Below are positions 32,438 to 40,793 of a stretch of 64,000 bases of DNA, piece after piece (position 1 is the stretch's first letter; every line of letters starts with the position of its first letter). The notes under the pieces are model-generated. The model did no database searches, was not told the DNA's origin, and saw nothing but the letters and a program-made list of their open reading frames with translations. Both the position numbers and the translations under genes were made by a program. Source of the DNA: Streptomyces sp. NBC_00239 (GTDB lineage Bacteria; Actinomycetota; Actinomycetes; Streptomycetales; Streptomycetaceae); contig NZ_CP108095.1 in the NCBI RefSeq assembly GCF_036194065.1, positions 7,936,001-8,000,000 of the forward strand, in the 5' to 3' direction.

Positions 32438-33829
32438 CTACCGGAGCACCGCGACCGCCGTGTCGAACGCCGAGTCGCGGTGCTCCGCGAACTCCTCCTC
32501 GGTGAAGACCGGTACGGACACGTGCGGCGGGATGCCGGCGCCGTCGAAGGTCCGGCCCGAGCGGGTCAGGAACTCCTCGTTCGGCAGCCAGACCTCCATG
32601 CCGTTGGGGAGCGCGCGCTCCATGACGTCGGAGAAGACGCCCTGCGTGGACTCCCCGATCCGCACGGTCCGGCCGGGCCGGTCCATGAGGGCCTGGGTGA
32701 ACGTCTCACCCGCGCTGAACGTCGTACGGGCGGTCAGCACGGCGACCGGTCCGGCGTAACGGGGGACGCTCGCGGCCGGGACCACCGGGACGGGCTGCGG
32801 AGGGGTGTACCGGGTGCGCTTGCGGTACGCGACGTACGGGGTGTCGGTCAGGCGTCCGGCGAGGTGCACGCCGAGGGCGTCGGAGCCGCCGCCGTTGATG
32901 CGCAGATCGATGATCAGTCCCCTGAGGGACGCCGTGCGTTCGGCGGTCAGGACGGCGTCCAGCGCCTTGTCGAGCTCGGCCAGCTGGGCGGCGTACGAGG
33001 AGTCCCGCCCGTGATAGCCGGCGAATCCGGAGATGCGCAGGTAACCCCGGCCGCCGGGCAGGTCGGCGTAGCTGATCCGCCCGTTCGCGAACTCCGTCAG
33101 GGGCCTGCCGCCGAGGTCGTGGCGCACGATGTGGTCCTTGACCTTCGCGTCCAGCGCGGCGCCGAGTTCGGGCGTGCCCGGGCGGGCCCGGTAGAAGCGG
33201 TTGCGCCCGTCGACGACGGCCACGTGCGCGTCGTTCAGGGGCGCCACCATGTTGCTGAAGAGGGCGAAGAGCTCGGCCCGCGTCGTGCCGGCGTGCACCT
33301 TGGGCCGGTACAGGTCCCGTCGCGCGTGCCAGTCCATCCCCTTGGCCGCGAAGAAGGGGTAGTTCTCCTCCAAGGACTGCCAGAAGACGTCGAACGTGGT
33401 CACCGGGTCGTCCAACGGCGTCACCGGGTCGTCGGGCGTGGGGCGTTCGCACGCCGCCGGGAGCTCCGCGATCCGCCGCAGCCTCCTGTCTCCCGACGAT
33501 CCGGCCACGTGCAGTGACCCCGTGGGCCGGAGCATCCCAACAGTCGGGGCGGTGCGGACGGTGAGGACCGCCCCGTCATCGGTGCGGTAGGTGTCGGGCG
33601 CCGTCCGCCGTGCGACGGCGCCCTCCAGGCAGCTCACCGCGGTCGTCTCGTACTCCTGCAGGCGTCCGTCCGCGATCGACAGGACCGTCCCGTAGCCGTC
33701 CACGCGCCAGACACCGCTGCTGCCGCCGCCGACGGACGGGTGTGGCGCGGCCGCGGCGGGTGCCAGCACGCCGCCGGCAAGGGCCAGTACCACCAGGGCG
33801 GTTGCCGCCTTCGCACTCCTGGATCGCAC
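32438..33829 (-). CDS. Secreted S41 family (tricorn/C-terminal processing type) peptidase
   Basis: 463 residues with a signal peptide (AATALVVLALAGGVLAPAAAA). The S41 catalytic domain follows: FWQSLEENYPFFAAKGMDW and DLYRPKVHAGTTRAELFALFSNMVAPLNDAHV, ISYADLPGGRGYLRISGF, LRGLIIDLRINGGGSDALGVHLAGRLTD (the conserved LIIDLRxNxGG), and the nucleophile region ARTTFSAGETF. The protein is probably exported and degrades peptides or damaged proteins in the envelope. Start GTG 33829 is favoured because AAGGA lies six bases before it; an in-frame GTG six bases upstream abuts the ribosome site. Confidence 0.88.
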   Translation of the reverse strand: MRSRSAKAATALVVLALAGGVLAPAAAAPHPSVGGGSSGVWRVDGYGTVLSIADGRLQEYETTAVSCLEGAVARRTAPDTYRTDDGAVLTVRTAPTVGMLRPTGSLHVAGSSGDRRLRRIAELPAACERPTPDDPVTPLDDPVTTFDVFWQSLEENYPFFAAKGMDWHARRDLYRPKVHAGTTRAELFALFSNMVAPLNDAHVAVVDGRNRFYRARPGTPELGAALDAKVKDHIVRHDLGGRPLTEFANGRISYADLPGGRGYLRISGFAGYHGRDSSYAAQLAELDKALDAVLTAERTASLRGLIIDLRINGGGSDALGVHLAGRLTDTPYVAYRKRTRYTPPQPVPVVPAASVPRYAGPVAVLTARTTFSAGETFTQALMDRPGRTVRIGESTQGVFSDVMERALPNGMEVWLPNEEFLTRSGRTFDGAGIPPHVSVPVFTEEEFAEHRDSAFDTAVAVLR

Positions 33830-33979
33830 GTTCACTCCTTCTCTGCACGCACCTTGCGTCAGGGATTCGACGATTGCCGACCGGGCCGCCCGGCGGACAT
33901 CCGGCGGGCCGGTGGATCAAGGTGGGGCTACCCCCCTCTGCCGGTCCGCGGCTCTGGCAGTCCGCTCTTCCGGGCGGAA

Positions 33980-33985
33980 TACTCT
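33980..33985 (+). promoter_or_regulatory. -10 box (TACTCT), leaderless promoter of the PadR gene
   Basis: TACTCT ends six bases before ATG 33992 and there is no ribosome site, so the transcript is probably leaderless. Confidence 0.55.
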
Positions 33986-33991
33986 GTCGGC

Positions 33992-34330
33992 ATGAGTGAG
34001 CGTGTGATGCAGGAGCTGGGACTGCTGGTGTTGACGGCGCTGGCGAACGCGCCGCGGCACGGCTACGCCATCGCGCAGGAGGTCAAGGTGATCACCGACG
34101 GCCGGGTGGTGCCGCGTACGGGGGCCTTGTACGGGGCGCTGGACCGCCTGCTGGCGGAGGGGCTGATCGAGGTGGAACGGGAAGAGGTCGTGAACAGCCG
34201 GGCGCGGCGCATCTTCGCGCTGTCGACGGCGGGCCGGGAGAGGCTGGCCTTGGAGGCGGAGCGACTGGCCGCCACCGCGCGGGAGGTCCGCAGGCGACTG
34301 GGGATCGAGGGCGCGGCGGTTACGACGTGA
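33992..34330 (+). CDS. PadR family transcriptional regulator
   Basis: 112 residues covering one PadR winged helix: LGLLVLTALANAPRHGYAIAQEV (helix 1-2), GRVVPRTGALYGALDRLLAEGLIEVEREEV (recognition helix and wing) and RRIFALSTAGRERLALEAERLAATA (C-terminal helix). It overlaps the next membrane-protein gene by 4 bp (GTGA), the standard PadR plus membrane-protein pair. It probably represses its own operon; the inducer is unknown. Confidence 0.92.
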   Translation: MSERVMQELGLLVLTALANAPRHGYAIAQEVKVITDGRVVPRTGALYGALDRLLAEGLIEVEREEVVNSRARRIFALSTAGRERLALEAERLAATAREVRRRLGIEGAAVTT

Positions 34331-35187
34331 TCGACCGGCTCCTGCGGCTCTATCCGGCCGCCTACCGCGCCGCGTACGGGGCGGAGATCGCGGACATCCA
34401 CCTGGAGATGACGGCGGGGTTGTCGCGGGCGGCCCGGCTGCGCGCGGACGCCGATCTGGCCGCGCACGCCCTGCGGGTGCGGCTCGGCCTCCACTCGGCG
34501 GCGCCGGCCGGACGCCTCTTCGCCGCGGCGGCCCCGTTCGCCCTGGGGTCGAGCGCGGTGGTGCACGGTCTGTGGCTGACGTCCTGGTACGCCGGGCTGG
34601 TCCGTTCGCCCGCCCCGGCGGGCCTGCAGCTCGCCACGCTGCCGCCGGCTTGGGCGCTGGCCTTGTTCTGCTCTCTTCTGGTCTGCGTCGGCACGGTGGT
34701 CGCGCTGTGCGGTAGGTGGGTACGCGGCTCGGCCGTGGCGGTGGGCGGACTGTCGGGGTCGGCGGTCCTGGGGGCGTTCACCGGAGAGCCGGTGGTCGGT
34801 CTCGCCGTGACGTCGGTGACGGTTGCCGTGGTGCTCGCCTGCCCTCCGGACCGGCGTGCCGACCGGCGCCTGCACGTGACGGCCGGGGTCATGGCGGGGT
34901 GTGCGTGGCTGCCCGTGGTCGCTGTCGACACGCGCGCGTTCGGGGTGAGTACGGACTACGGGGCCTGGCCGCTGCTCGTGCTCGCGGCCTCGGGGGCGGT
35001 GCTCGCGCTGCGGGAACGCTCATACGGACTGCGCGAGACGGGTGCGGTGGCGCTGGCCTCACCGCCGATCATCGCCCACGCCTGCACGGCGTGGGGTGAC
35101 GCGCGCCCCCTGCTCGGCGCACTCCTCGCACTGGCGCTGACGGTCGCGGTGCCGACGGGCTTCCGGGCGGTACGGCGCCGGCGTTGA
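34327..35187 (+). CDS. Integral membrane protein co-transcribed with PadR
   Basis: 286 residues. It begins IDRLLRLYPAAYRAAYGAEIADIHLEM, the 'permease prefix'-like opening common in PadR-linked membrane proteins, followed by about six membrane helices (for example ALALFCSLLVCVGTVVALCG, VGLAVTSVTVAVVLACP, PLLVLAASGAVLALRE). GTG 34327 overlaps the PadR stop. These pairs are thought to sense envelope or drug stress. No transporter motif is visible, so the role is unassigned. Confidence 0.82.
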   Translation: MIDRLLRLYPAAYRAAYGAEIADIHLEMTAGLSRAARLRADADLAAHALRVRLGLHSAAPAGRLFAAAAPFALGSSAVVHGLWLTSWYAGLVRSPAPAGLQLATLPPAWALALFCSLLVCVGTVVALCGRWVRGSAVAVGGLSGSAVLGAFTGEPVVGLAVTSVTVAVVLACPPDRRADRRLHVTAGVMAGCAWLPVVAVDTRAFGVSTDYGAWPLLVLAASGAVLALRERSYGLRETGAVALASPPIIAHACTAWGDARPLLGALLALALTVAVPTGFRAVRRRR

Positions 35188-35189
35188 CC

Positions 35190-35216
35190 CCGAAGCCGAA
35201 GCCGAAGCCGAAGCCG
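35190..35216. repeat. GAAGCC hexamer repeat
   Basis: About four tandem GAAGCC units run into GCGGCC units just after the membrane-protein stop. The adjacent section 35,270-35,345 is low in G+C for this genome and may contain the promoter for the next gene. Confidence 0.6.
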
Positions 35217-35384
35217 CGGCCGCGGCCGACTTCCTGAATCGAACACGACCACCCCACCACCCACCACCCCCTGCTCAAGACACTCTTCACAATAGTCCGT
35301 TGAAGTGAGTACTCTCTTGATCGTTCTATTGATGACGGGCGTGGCTGGTGACACCGGTGCTGCCCCAACGGAAGTGGGTTGCCA

Positions 35385-36314
35385 GTGCCGTTCACCCTCG
35401 CTCACCCCGCTGCGGTCCTGCCGCTTTTTCGTCGCCCGTTGATCCCGGCGGCCCTGGTCGCCGGCGCCATGGCACCCGACATCCCCTACTTCCTCGGCGC
35501 TCTCGGCCTGACCGCGACGTCCCGTACGTGGTACGAGCCGCTCACGAACGCCGGCGTGTCGCACTCGGCCACCGGCGCCCTGACCGTCAGCCTGCTCTTC
35601 GCGCTCTGCCTGCTCGCGCTCCACCTACTGGTGCGCGCACCGGTGACGGACCTCCTCCCCGCCCGCTGGGTCCGACCGGCAGAGTCGCCCCGGCAGGCCC
35701 GAGGCCTGCGCGAGCACGTCGGGAAGACGCCCTGGCTGCTGCTGTCCGCCCTGATCGGAACGGCCACCCACCTGGCATGGGACGCCGTCACCCTGGACGG
35801 CTTCCTGGCCGGCCGGCTGACGCTGCTTCACGGCCGGGCAGTGGGCGCGATGACGCTCGGCCAGGTCCTGGAGTACGCGAGCAGCGCCGTCGGCCTGGCG
35901 ATCGTCGGCCGGTTCCTGTGGCGCCACCGCGCCGAGCCGCACTCCCGCCACGACCGGGTCGCACACCTGACTCCGACCATGCGGTGGAGCGTCCTGGCAG
36001 CGCTGGCGCTGGCCTGCGTACTCGGGGCCGCGGCCAACCTGCAAGGCGTCGACGCCTACCGACAGACCACCACGTACGACTACAGCCGGCCGATCACCCA
36101 CAAGCTCGCCGACGGCGTCACCACGACCGGCTACCCGACCCGAACCGTGGAAACCCCATGGGCCGACACGGCGGAGGCGCTCCTGTACGACACCGCCAAG
36201 GGCGCGGGCGCCGCCCTCATCCTCTCCCTCCTGGCCTACGGCACCACCTGGCACACCACCCGCCTCCCCAAGCGCTTCACGCGGAAGACGGCCCCCTCGA
36301 GCCACCGGGTGTGA
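35385..36314 (+). CDS. DUF4184 family membrane protein
   Basis: 309 residues starting PFTLAHPAAVLPLFRRPLIPAALVAGAMAPDIPYFLG, the DUF4184 hallmark (His after 'FTxxHP' and Asp in 'PDI'). GTG 35385 gives the family-typical start; a TTG six bases earlier is possible. Six to seven membrane helices follow, with conserved HLAWDAVTLDGF near residue 135, a His/Asp pair like that of membrane-bound metal-dependent hydrolases. It may be a membrane hydrolase, but no activity is established for the family. Monocistronic. Confidence 0.85.
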   Translation: MPFTLAHPAAVLPLFRRPLIPAALVAGAMAPDIPYFLGALGLTATSRTWYEPLTNAGVSHSATGALTVSLLFALCLLALHLLVRAPVTDLLPARWVRPAESPRQARGLREHVGKTPWLLLSALIGTATHLAWDAVTLDGFLAGRLTLLHGRAVGAMTLGQVLEYASSAVGLAIVGRFLWRHRAEPHSRHDRVAHLTPTMRWSVLAALALACVLGAAANLQGVDAYRQTTTYDYSRPITHKLADGVTTTGYPTRTVETPWADTAEALLYDTAKGAGAALILSLLAYGTTWHTTRLPKRFTRKTAPSSHRV

Positions 36315-36433
36315 AGGGCGTTCCCTCCCGCCTGAAGCCGGGCCGGCTGCACAGCCCCCATGCCCGAGGCCGCGGCGGGGCGGCGACGGGAAATGCTTCG
36401 ACATCGGGCGCGTGGTCCGCGATGCTTCGCGCG

Positions 36434-36940
36434 ATGACCAGAATCGACGACACTCCTCCGGCGTGGGACGAGCGCACTCAGCTCACCACGTTCCTCGACT
36501 ACACACGGGAGACCGCCCGCGCCAAGTGCCGGGGCGTCTCCGCCGAACACGCGCGCAAGGCGCTGCTGCCGGCCTCACCTCTGATGACCATGAGCGGAGT
36601 GATCAACCACCTCCGCTGGGTCGAGTACTACTGGTTCCAGGTCGTCTTCCTCGGAGAAGAAGACGAGGGCCCCTGGACCGAGGAGGACCCCGACCGCGAG
36701 ATGCGCATCGCCGTCGAGTTCCCGCTCACGCAACTGCTCGACGAATACGCCGAACAGAGTGCCCGATACCGCGAACTGGTCGCCGGACGCGACCTGAACG
36801 ACCAGGCCAAGCGCACCGTCCGGGACGGTCTGCACGTCGACCTGCGCTGGATCCTCCTCCACCTCACCGAGGAGACGGCCCGCCACAACGGCCACCTGGA
36901 CATCCTGCGCGAGATGCTCGACGGCACGACCGGCGGCTGA
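36434..36940 (+). CDS. DinB family protein (DUF664)
   Basis: 168 residues, a four-helix DinB/YfiT-like fold: LTTFLDYTRETARAKCRGVSAEHARKALLPASPLMTMSGVINHLRWVEYYWF near the N-terminus and LRWILLHLTEETARHNGHLDILREMLDG at the end. The three metal-ligand histidines of the family are represented by H in INHLRWVE and by H in HLTEETARHNGH. Related enzymes are mycothiol- or bacillithiol-dependent thiol transferases. An in-frame ATG four codons upstream is an alternative start. Confidence 0.87.
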   Translation: MTRIDDTPPAWDERTQLTTFLDYTRETARAKCRGVSAEHARKALLPASPLMTMSGVINHLRWVEYYWFQVVFLGEEDEGPWTEEDPDREMRIAVEFPLTQLLDEYAEQSARYRELVAGRDLNDQAKRTVRDGLHVDLRWILLHLTEETARHNGHLDILREMLDGTTGG

Positions 36941-37168
36941 GGCATTGTCCGGCGGGGATCGTGACTGAAGCCAGAAGTCCGAAGGGTCCTGCGCAGGGCC
37001 CTGCGAAGGTTCCCCTGCTTTCGGGCCGGTGTTCATGGTGATGCGTCGGATTCAGGGGATTCACCGGGTTCACCCGTGACCGGTGTTTTTGGTGGTGTGG
37101 GCAGGGGGAGTATCGGGGTGTTGTCGGCCGCGGGTTCGCGGCTGGTTCCTGGATGTGGAAGGCGTGTT
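36941..37168 (+). promoter_or_regulatory. Long G/T-rich 5' leader of the cold-shock gene
   Basis: The 228 bp before the csp start contain no gene. The last ~110 bases are strikingly C-poor (runs such as GGTGTTTTTGGTGGTGTGGG) next to G+C-rich surroundings, typical of a structured csp mRNA leader. GGAAGG seven bases before ATG 37169 is the ribosome site. Confidence 0.5.
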
Positions 37169-37372
37169 ATGGCTCAGGGAACTGTGAAGTGGTTCAACGC
37201 GGAGAAGGGGTTCGGGTTCATTTCGCCGGACGACGGTACTCCGGACGTGTTCGTGCATTTCTCTGAGATCGATGCGTCCGGGTACCGGTCGCTGGAAGAG
37301 AACCAGCGGGTGGAATTCACGACCGGCAGCGGCCCCAAGGGCCCGCAGGCCCAGCAGGTCCGCCCCCTCTGA
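37169..37372 (+). CDS. csp: Cold-shock protein (CspA family)
   Basis: 67 residues, a single complete cold-shock domain: [31 protein letters not shown] holds both RNP motifs (KGFGFI and VFVHF). It binds single-stranded RNA/DNA and acts as an RNA chaperone. Length is normal for Streptomyces Csp (about 67). A long leader precedes it and a strong hairpin follows, so it is a monocistronic unit. Confidence 0.97.
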   Translation: MAQGTVKWFNAEKGFGFISPDDGTPDVFVHFSEIDASGYRSLEENQRVEFTTGSGPKGPQAQQVRPL

Positions 37373-37386
37373 ACCCTTTGGCTGCC

Positions 37387-37416
37387 GACGTGGCCCCGCG
37401 CCGGCGGGGCCACGTC
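37387..37416 (+). terminator. Hairpin terminator after csp
   Basis: A perfect 13-bp stem (GACGTGGCCCCGC and its complement) with a four-base loop (GCCG), 15 bp after the csp stop codon. Confidence 0.9.
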
Positions 37417-37466
37417 ATGCCGACGCCGAGCCGGAAGGGCCCCCGGGGAGCGGGGCCGCCTTGCCG

Positions 37467-37937
37467 TCAGCGCAGGCTCGCGAGACGGAGCAGCGCCTCG
37501 TTGCGAACGTCGGGGTCTTTGTCGGACGTCAGCGTTCGGAGTTGCGCGATGAGGCTGTCCGCGTCCACCCCGGTCGCCCAGCGCGGATCGCAGTCGAGTT
37601 CCGCGGCGAGCTGGTCGGCGGTCCCCTGGTCAGACGCGACTGCACGGGCAGCGAGTACGGCCCGTAGGCCGGCCAGGTCCCTCCGAGCCAGGAGAGTGAC
37701 GGCAGTATCGGAGGTCACTCCGGTGTCCTGAGCGTCCAGCAGGAGTCGGTGTAGGACATCGGTGACACCCTCGATCCGAGGCGCTGCCGCCAGCCGCCGC
37801 CCTGCAGCGGCCCTGACGGACCAGTCGGGGGAGTCCGCGTCAGCGATCGAGCCCCGAAGTGCTTGCTCCGTGAGGTCTTCCGTCCGTTCCACGTCGTCCA
37901 CATCTGCTGCGTGTTCTGCACCTTCCGTCTCTTCCAT
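37467..37937 (-). CDS. HEAT-repeat-like small protein
   Basis: 156 residues, acidic at the N-terminus (MEETEGAEHAADVDDVERTEDL) and helical after. The segments DWSVRAAAGRRLAA, TAVTLLARRDLAGLRAVLAA and DPDVRNEALLRLASLR read as HEAT/Armadillo-type repeats, with the conserved Asp-x-Val-Arg-x-x-Ala. Probably a protein-protein interaction module; some single-domain members of this kind act as immunity proteins. Its 5' end overlaps the start of a decayed plus-strand gene. Confidence 0.7.
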   Translation of the reverse strand: MEETEGAEHAADVDDVERTEDLTEQALRGSIADADSPDWSVRAAAGRRLAAAPRIEGVTDVLHRLLLDAQDTGVTSDTAVTLLARRDLAGLRAVLAARAVASDQGTADQLAAELDCDPRWATGVDADSLIAQLRTLTSDKDPDVRNEALLRLASLR

Positions 37938-38365
37938 GGCGCCAGGCTCTCACCTGGACTTGTCGATCAGCTCTGTCGGGGGGCCCTTGCTGTGGCCGGC
38001 GGACGAGCCGTGGCCGATGTGCACGGAGCCGCACAGGCGGCGCAACGGCGAGCGGGTCGAGGACGTCCGGCTGCGGCGACGGATCCTGGCCGAGGCGTGG
38101 GGACGTACTCCGGCGCCCGGGGAACAGCCGGGTCCGACGGACGCGGAGCGCGAGATCCTGAAGCCGCTGAAGCGGGGGCGGCACGCGCCCTGGCTGGCGG
38201 ACACCGATCCGATCCCGATGATGGCGGTGGCCCAGCTGTACCGCCGACCACACCTTCGAGGAGCTCATCACGGCCCTGGGCCCCACCTACGCCGAGCCGG
38301 GCGCGATCGTCCACCTGGAAACGAACCGCATCGACACCGCCGCGAACGGGCTGCCCTATCCGTGA
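37936..38365 (+). pseudogene. Decayed DUF1963-like gene joined to an unrelated tail
   Basis: From 37,936 to about 38,240 the plus strand encodes DLSISSVGGPLLWPADEPWPMCTEPHRRR...GRHAPWLADTDPIPMMAVAQLYRR, typical of Streptomyces DUF1963/YwqG-like proteins (GGPLLWPADEPWP, DxxPIPxxAVAQL). It lacks the N-terminal ~40 residues and the C-terminal half. At about 38,240 the coding sense moves to another frame, which encodes DHTFEELITALGPTYAEPGAIVHLETNR...GLPYP and stops at 38,365. That tail does not look like DUF1963, so the locus is probably a deletion junction of two genes rather than a single frameshift. Confidence 0.55.
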
Positions 38366-38368
38366 TCT

Positions 38369-39022
38369 TCACGGGGCGGTATCCGACGGCTCGTACCAGA
38401 GGCTCGCCATGGGGGAGCGCGTGGTCCAGCCCAGCGAGGAGTAGAGCGCCTGCCCGTCGGGCGTGCCGACCAGGAGGCCGGTCCGCGCGCCGGCCTCGTA
38501 CGCGGTGCTCTGCAGCGTGCGCATCACCAGGGCGCCGAGGCCCTTGCGCCGGTGCTCGGCGGCGGTCTCGACCTGGTCGACCACGACATGACCGCCTGCG
38601 TGGGCGATCTGTCCACGGGCGGCGAAGTGCCCGTCATGCGTGCGGACCAGCACGCGGCTGACGCCGCCCCGGGTCCAACCGGTGAGCGTGTAACCGGCCG
38701 GCACCTCGGGGCGCTCCGGTGTGAGGTGGCAGGTCATCAGGAAGCCGGGAATGTCGAGCTGCCAGCCCGGCCCGACCCAGGGCAGCACCGTCTGGTCCTC
38801 GGCGAAGAGCTTCAGCCACGTCCCGGGCGCGCTGGTCGCGTCGACGATCTTGCGCACGTCGGCCTCGGAGGGCTCCGGCAGCACGTGCCGGGCGACGTGC
38901 TTGGGGTGCCCGACGTCGATCGTCCACCCCCACGGCTCGTCGATCGGGTCCGAACCGCCCCGGGAGACGACCCACCCGCTGATCCACATCCGCACGAGCT
39001 CACTGATCCTGACGTCCGACAT
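38369..39022 (-). CDS. GNAT family N-acetyltransferase
   Basis: 217 residues. The acetyl-CoA motif is VVVDQVETAAEHRRKGLGALVMRTLQSTAYEAGA (about 150-180), followed by GLLVGTPDGQALYSSLGWTTRSPMASLW. The N-terminal half (residues 1-110) is a lineage-specific extension carrying WGWTIDVGHPKHVARHVLPEP. The substrate is unknown. ATG 39022 follows a GGGGGGA tract ten bases upstream. Divergent from a TPR protein across a 196-bp spacer that is low in G+C at its left end. Confidence 0.85.
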   Translation of the reverse strand: MSDVRISELVRMWISGWVVSRGGSDPIDEPWGWTIDVGHPKHVARHVLPEPSEADVRKIVDATSAPGTWLKLFAEDQTVLPWVGPGWQLDIPGFLMTCHLTPERPEVPAGYTLTGWTRGGVSRVLVRTHDGHFAARGQIAHAGGHVVVDQVETAAEHRRKGLGALVMRTLQSTAYEAGARTGLLVGTPDGQALYSSLGWTTRSPMASLWYEPSDTAP

Positions 39023-39218
39023 CGCGGCCCGTCCCCCCTGAATGGTAATAGATCACAATGCAATGTGAACCTTACGCAAGAGGGGCGGGGTTGACCATAG
39101 GACAACAGTCGGGCTTCAGGCCCAGTGCGGAGAACGGCAGTGCCGCGCAACAAAGCTGGCGGCGAGCACGCCCCCGGGCTGCGCAGCTGCTCGACCGTAC
39201 GGTGTCCTACCTGCAACG

Positions 39219-39728
39219 ATGGGTGTCATGAGCGGAACCACGAAGAAGGATCTACTGCAAGCGGCTGTACGGCTACGCGAACAAGGAGATCCCGAAGCGG
39301 CTCGCCAGCAGCTGCTGAGCCTCACCGCCGAGTATCCCGAAGATGCCGAGGTGGCCTACCAAACCGCCTGGGTCCACGACGTGCTGGGGCTGGAAGCCGA
39401 AGCCGTCCCCTTCTACGAACGCTGCCTCGGCACGGAAGGGCTGGCCGCGGAAGACCGTCGTGGCGCGCTCCTCGGACTCGGAAGCACCTACCGAATACTC
39501 GGCCGATACCCGGAAGCCGTCGACACACTCCGTCTCGGCCTCTCCGAGTTCCCCGAAGACGGCGCACTCCAGACCTTCCTCGCCATGTCGTTGTTCAACA
39601 CGAACGACCATCACGACGCCATGCAGATCCTGCTGAGAATCATCGCGACGACGAGCAGCGACGCTTACGTCCAGCGGTACCGACGAGCCATCGAGCACTA
39701 CGCCCAAGACCTCAACGAGACGGTCTGA
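39219..39728 (+). CDS. Tetratricopeptide-repeat protein
   Basis: 169 residues. About four TPR units are visible: LLQAAVRLREQGDPEAARQQLLSLTAEYPEDAEVAYQTAWVHDVLGLEAEAVPFYERCL, RRGALLGLGSTYRILGRYPEAVDTLRLGLSEFPEDGALQTFLAMSLFNTNDHHDAMQILLRII. It matches the 'tetratrico peptide repeat' (TPR_5) group of small cytosolic scaffolds. ATG 39219 and ATG 39228 (MSGTT) are both possible. No operon partner. Confidence 0.88.
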   Translation: MGVMSGTTKKDLLQAAVRLREQGDPEAARQQLLSLTAEYPEDAEVAYQTAWVHDVLGLEAEAVPFYERCLGTEGLAAEDRRGALLGLGSTYRILGRYPEAVDTLRLGLSEFPEDGALQTFLAMSLFNTNDHHDAMQILLRIIATTSSDAYVQRYRRAIEHYAQDLNETV

Positions 39729-39887
39729 GGCCCGGGTTCGGTGGTATCGCGGTCGGAGTCGGGCGGGGCGCCGCGTGGCGCGGCCGGCGCAGGGGCCGGC
39801 GTCGGCCGGGCCGGGAGACGGGGTCTTTCGCGGGCGTATCGGAAAACGCATACGCCACCGCAACGGCCCGCCGTGTCCCCTGAGGGC

Positions 39888-40613
39888 GTGAATCATCATG
39901 CGCCTCCGTCAGCAACGCCCCGCCGCGCGCGCAGGATCGTGCTCCTCGGCCTGGCGGTCCTCGGCATGGCGGCTGCCGTGTTCGTGGTGCGGCGGCCGCT
40001 CGTGATGGCCGCTCCGACGTGCGCGGCCGGGCGGTGGCACGGCTGCTTCGACACGTTCAACGGTGTGGTGCTCACGACGCTGGTCGCGCTGCCGTTGGCC
40101 GCGCTGGTGGTGTGGGCCCTGGCGCGCCGTCGGCGTGCCGACGGGGTCGCAGCGGCGTGGCGGATGTCGCTGGCCGAGGTGGGCATGGTCCACGGGACGG
40201 TGCCGTGGATCTGGATGACCATGATGCCGGGTGCCGGCGCCGGCATCGTCCCCGGCCGGGTGAGCCTGGTACCGCTGCGGGACCTGGTCACGATGGGGCC
40301 GATCGGCATCGGCGGCAATCTGCTGGTCTTCGCGGCACTGGGGTTCTTCGCTCCGATGCGGTTCGCGGCGCTCGCGTCCGTGCCGCGGATCCTGGCGCTC
40401 GGGGCGGCCTGCTCGGTCCTGGTCGAGACCGCACAGTACGTGCTGTGGCTGGACCGGGTGTCCTCCGTGGACGACGTACTGGTCAACGCCACCGGCGCCG
40501 CGCTGGCCGCGCTGGCGTCGCGCCGCTGGTGGCGCACCACGGCGACACACGGACCGTCGGACCGGCCTCGCCCCGCGCCGGACGCGGCACCGGCATCGGT
40601 GTCGGTGGGCTGA
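39888..40613 (+). CDS. VanZ family membrane protein
   Basis: 241 residues with five membrane helices. Conserved VanZ parts: TVPWIWMTMMPG..., LVPLRDL, GNLLVFAALGFFAPM, and ACSVLVETAQYVLWLDRVSSVDDVLVNATGAALAAL (usual 'EllQ.....R..d.dDvl.Nt.G'). VanZ gives teicoplanin resistance in enterococci, but most homologues have no known role. GTG 39888 has GAGGGC immediately upstream. Single gene. Confidence 0.9.
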   Translation: MNHHAPPSATPRRARRIVLLGLAVLGMAAAVFVVRRPLVMAAPTCAAGRWHGCFDTFNGVVLTTLVALPLAALVVWALARRRRADGVAAAWRMSLAEVGMVHGTVPWIWMTMMPGAGAGIVPGRVSLVPLRDLVTMGPIGIGGNLLVFAALGFFAPMRFAALASVPRILALGAACSVLVETAQYVLWLDRVSSVDDVLVNATGAALAALASRRWWRTTATHGPSDRPRPAPDAAPASVSVG

Positions 40614-40793
40614 GTCGCGTCTTTCTGCTGCTTGGGCTTCGGACATGCGCGTGAACGGCGCCGGATCACGCTCGACGTCACCGGCGGGGCGGCCCGTACC
40701 AGTGCCCGCGCTTCCCCTGCCGGCCGCGATCGCCCGGGCCGTAGGGAACGAGTCGGCCGAGGCGACGGCCACGGCCGGACCGGGGCAAGATCG

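Noticed and set aside
35190..35216. Regulatory GAAGCC repeat
   Set aside because: It is a simple-sequence tract just past a stop codon with no symmetry or link to a promoter.
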